Shown: positions 62,099 to 64,000 of the stretch, piece by piece | Layout: each line of letters opens with the position of its first letter | Position numbering within the stretch: position 1 is the stretch's first letter | Source of the DNA: CAZSDU01 sp963662525 | GTDB lineage: Bacteria > Bacteroidota > Bacteroidia > Bacteroidales > FEN-979 | Reading direction: 5' to 3' | Assembly (NCBI GenBank): GCA_963662525.1 | Contig: OY759717.1 | Location: 310,001-374,000 of the forward strand | Length of the DNA: 64,000 nucleotides | The notes under the pieces: model-generated | What the model saw: the letters and a program-made list of their open reading frames with translations, nothing else | The model's database searches: none | Told to the model about the DNA's origin: nothing | Position numbers and translations under genes: made by a program

Positions 62099-63371
62099 AC
62101 CAGTTGGCTTTAAGAATTTTATGACCAATCCTGCATTCAAGGCAACGTTTTACATCACAATAGTTGCGCTTTAGCTGAATCAATGCCTGAGTATGCAGGG
62201 CCGTTCTGACAGATAAGCCAGCATTTTCCCACATTTTAATGTCAAAATTTATTTCACCCGGAAGTTGTTCCAGAAAAAGAAGAACCTTATCCGCTAATGC
62301 CTTATCTGACTTTTGACGGGAATAAAAGAATAGAAAGGGAACCAGGGCATTCATGATGATAAGATCGATGGATGATTCTCCCAGCAGTTTTGGCTTTGGA
62401 TAAGAATGTTTATCGAATATAAAATGGTCATCCCAGTACACTGAAGCCTTGACCCTGAATTTCTCATGCCAGGCAGAAAGATCTTCAGCACATAACATTT
62501 CGAACAGATTACCCTCATGCTGATGAAGAAAAGCAGCCCATTGGCTCAAACGAATAGTCGGGAAATTGGAAGGCCGAAGACGCAGAAACTTCCAGAGACC
62601 GGAAGAGACGGGACTCAGTTGATACTTATCCCGGAGAAATTGGAATTCGCGGGCAAGTGCCCGTGGATAATCATCCTTAGCATTTTGACTCAGGAGGCCC
62701 GACATTCCGAACAGCAGAGCTTCCTTCCTGAACAAACTATTTCCCTGCCGGGTCAGAAACTTTAATGGCAGTAATTTGGCAAGCAATTCAAATGGAAGAC
62801 CATTGATCCTGAAGCCAAAATTGTAAGCAAGAAAACGGTATAAAGTTTCTTCCCAGTCATCTCCACAGGAATTAAAGAGTGGTAAAATAAACCTGGCTTT
62901 TTTCTCTAATCGTTCCAGTATTAAAACGGTCATCCACAAAGAAATATCCTGTTTATTCAGATCATTTAATAAGAGCTGGCAAGGAATCCATCGCTGACCA
63001 GACATCATACCCCGGTAATGTCGGATCAAGGTTTCAGGGTACTGGTCTTTAATTTCCAGGGTGGGAAGTATACGGTTATTTTCTGTCCTGACTTCCCTGT
63101 CGTTTTCAACAACCACATGTAAAACAACATTCTCATAAGCTTTATCCAGATGGTGTCCATGGCGAAACCAATCTGAAGACTTACCATGAATCTCGATATT
63201 CCCAGCCCAGGTAGTGTCGCCAATACGAATCCTGGCATTAAAAAAATCGGGCCCTCCATCCCTGTTATAATCACCTGGATGAAGCACAGTCAATATCTCT
63301 CCACTGGTCAGCCTGAGTTGCGGAAACAGTAGACGGAACTTCCACAAGTAGTGAAAAAAACGTTCATCCAT
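62058..63371 (-). CDS. DUF2851 family protein
   Basis: A 437-residue soluble protein of the Bacteroidota-typical DUF2851 family. Recognisable parts are the N-terminal LTSGEILTVLHPGDYNRDGGPDFFNARI segment (read in two parts), GNIEIHGKSSDWFRHGHHLDKAYENVVLHVV (also in two parts) and the C-terminal ECRIGH cysteines. The function is unknown. The HhH protein gene follows with an overlap, so the two are likely cotranscribed. Confidence 0.85.
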   Translation of the reverse strand: MDERFFHYLWKFRLLFPQLRLTSGEILTVLHPGDYNRDGGPDFFNARIRIGDTTWAGNIEIHGKSSDWFRHGHHLDKAYENVVLHVVVENDREVRTENNRILPTLEIKDQYPETLIRHYRGMMSGQRWIPCQLLLNDLNKQDISLWMTVLILERLEKKARFILPLFNSCGDDWEETLYRFLAYNFGFRINGLPFELLAKLLPLKFLTRQGNSLFRKEALLFGMSGLLSQNAKDDYPRALAREFQFLRDKYQLSPVSSGLWKFLRLRPSNFPTIRLSQWAAFLHQHEGNLFEMLCAEDLSAWHEKFRVKASVYWDDHFIFDKHSYPKPKLLGESSIDLIIMNALVPFLFFYSRQKSDKALADKVLLFLEQLPGEINFDIKMWENAGLSVRTALHTQALIQLKRNYCDVKRCLECRIGHKILKANWYEKSSNDKGLPVI

Positions 63372-63483
63372 GGGAACAGGTTTTTAGATTAATATTGCTT
63401 AATCCGGTAAGCATGATAAAGGTAGTACCCTGTTGAAAAAAAATTATCTCTGATTTGGTGTTGTTCTTCAAATATTGAATGCT

Positions 63484-63491
63484 TATCTTTG
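63484..63491 (+). promoter_or_regulatory. Bacteroidota -7 box (TATCTTTG)
   Basis: TATCTTTG followed by C matches TAnnTTTG, 23 bp before the coiled-coil gene. Confidence 0.5.
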
Positions 63492-63514
63492 CATAAGAAT
63501 TAAAATCCATCCTC

Positions 63515-63802
63515 ATGGGAGATGTCTCTACACTGGTTTCCGGCATTGAATATAAAGTCAGGAAATTAAAGGAAAGAAATCAACTTCTGAGATTGGATCA
63601 TGAAAAATATTTACAGGAAATTCAGGAACTCAAAGAAAAATTAAATCGACAAAAAAACAACATAGATCAATTAGAAGAAAAAATCAATATACTTAAACTA
63701 GCTAAAGCATTCGAAACAAAAGAAGGAAACGTTGAAGCAAAATTAAAAATCAACGAATTGTTGCGGGAAATTGATAAATGCATTGGGCTTTTAAATACCT
63801 GA
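63515..63802 (+). CDS. Small coiled-coil protein preceding zapA
   Basis: A 95-residue protein whose residues 10-70 are a heptad-rich coiled coil (LKERNQLLRLDHEKYLQEI, split in the middle) with no recognisable domain. It lies 1 bp before the zapA start. A small coiled-coil protein in front of zapA is common in Bacteroidota and could be a division-related partner, resembling ZapB in size; homology is not shown. Confidence 0.7.
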   Translation: MGDVSTLVSGIEYKVRKLKERNQLLRLDHEKYLQEIQELKEKLNRQKNNIDQLEEKINILKLAKAFETKEGNVEAKLKINELLREIDKCIGLLNT

Positions 63803-63803
63803 A

Positions 63804-64000
63804 ATGGATGAACTTTCCATATCGCTAGCAGTTGCTGAAAGAAATTACCGATTGGTCGTTGAAAAAGAACATGAGGTATTATTCCGAAAAGCAGCGAAAT
63901 TGATTGAAAAGCGAATTAAAGATTATTCAACCAGTTATGCTTATAAAGACAAACAGGATCTGCTTGCCATGGTTGCCATTGAATATGCTACCAGTTTCTT
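63804..64000 (+). CDS. zapA: Cell division protein ZapA, 3'-truncated by window edge
   Basis: The first 65 residues are visible (begins MDELSISLAVAERNYRLVV). The pattern matches ZapA, which promotes FtsZ assembly: a short beta hairpin (ISLAVAERNYRLVV) and then helix KEHEVLFRKAAKLIEKRIKD (split). The gene continues beyond the window. It starts 1 bp after the stop of the coiled-coil gene. Confidence 0.85.
   Translation, partial: MDELSISLAVAERNYRLVVEKEHEVLFRKAAKLIEKRIKDYSTSYAYKDKQDLLAMVAIEYATSF

Overview
The window comes from a member of the Bacteroidota, most likely an anaerobic or microaerophilic relative of the Bacteroidales/Marinilabiliales. Evidence: promoter boxes of the TAnnTTTG type (several with a TTTG box 19 bp upstream), a C-terminally extended ribosomal protein S16, DUF4159, DUF2851, LruC, BatA and WG-repeat proteins, GG-Bacteroidales-type peptide genes, rubrerythrin and a heterodisulfide-reductase-like cluster. 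The exact family cannot be read from the sequence.

Layout. 1-5516: end of a DUF4159 gene, then a tight operon of five heterodisulfide-reductase-like genes (HdrC, HdrB, HdrA, HdrC and a membrane cytochrome-like/HdrD fusion), probably a quinone-linked membrane electron-transfer complex. 5503-11000: an ABC-2 exporter pair, a small exported protein and valS. 11100-24508: an LruC lipoprotein, a DUF58 protein, trxA, dnaE, a DUF2231 membrane protein, an exported rubrerythrin, rpsP, a frameshifted rimM, trmN6, a class-I glutamine amidotransferase-like hydrolase, MarC, a MORN-like lipoprotein and a WG-repeat protein. 24505-25390: a decayed TPR/AraC-type regulator. 25575-29910: gdhA with a clear promoter and terminator, a BatA-type protein and a CsgG-like protein.

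30000-42165 is the most distinctive part. It is a ribosomally made peptide (RiPP) locus: a 71-residue double-glycine precursor, a radical SAM/SPASM maturase, a pseudo-radical-SAM partner, an FtsX-type permease, a C39-peptidase ABC exporter and a LolD/MacB-type ATPase, followed convergently by a histidine kinase and a sigma-54 activator. A sigma-54 promoter (GG-N10-GC) and an inverted repeat precede the precursor. A near-copy of the repeat lies at almost the same distance from a sigma-54-like promoter in front of an orphan membrane-anchored gene (41404-42165) divergent from the activator. This suggests a self-contained regulon of peptide, maturation, export, control and one unknown protein.

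42256-64000: a DNPH1-like nucleotide hydrolase, tRNA-Pro and tRNA-Ser, a fused LeuC/LeuD-type dehydratase, a membrane metallophosphoesterase, three consecutive sensor kinases (two hybrid), a 23-unit repeat protein transcribed behind lolD, sucC, an S41 peptidase, a rhomboid protease, a helix-hairpin-helix protein, a DUF2851 protein, a small coiled-coil protein and the start of zapA, which runs off the window.
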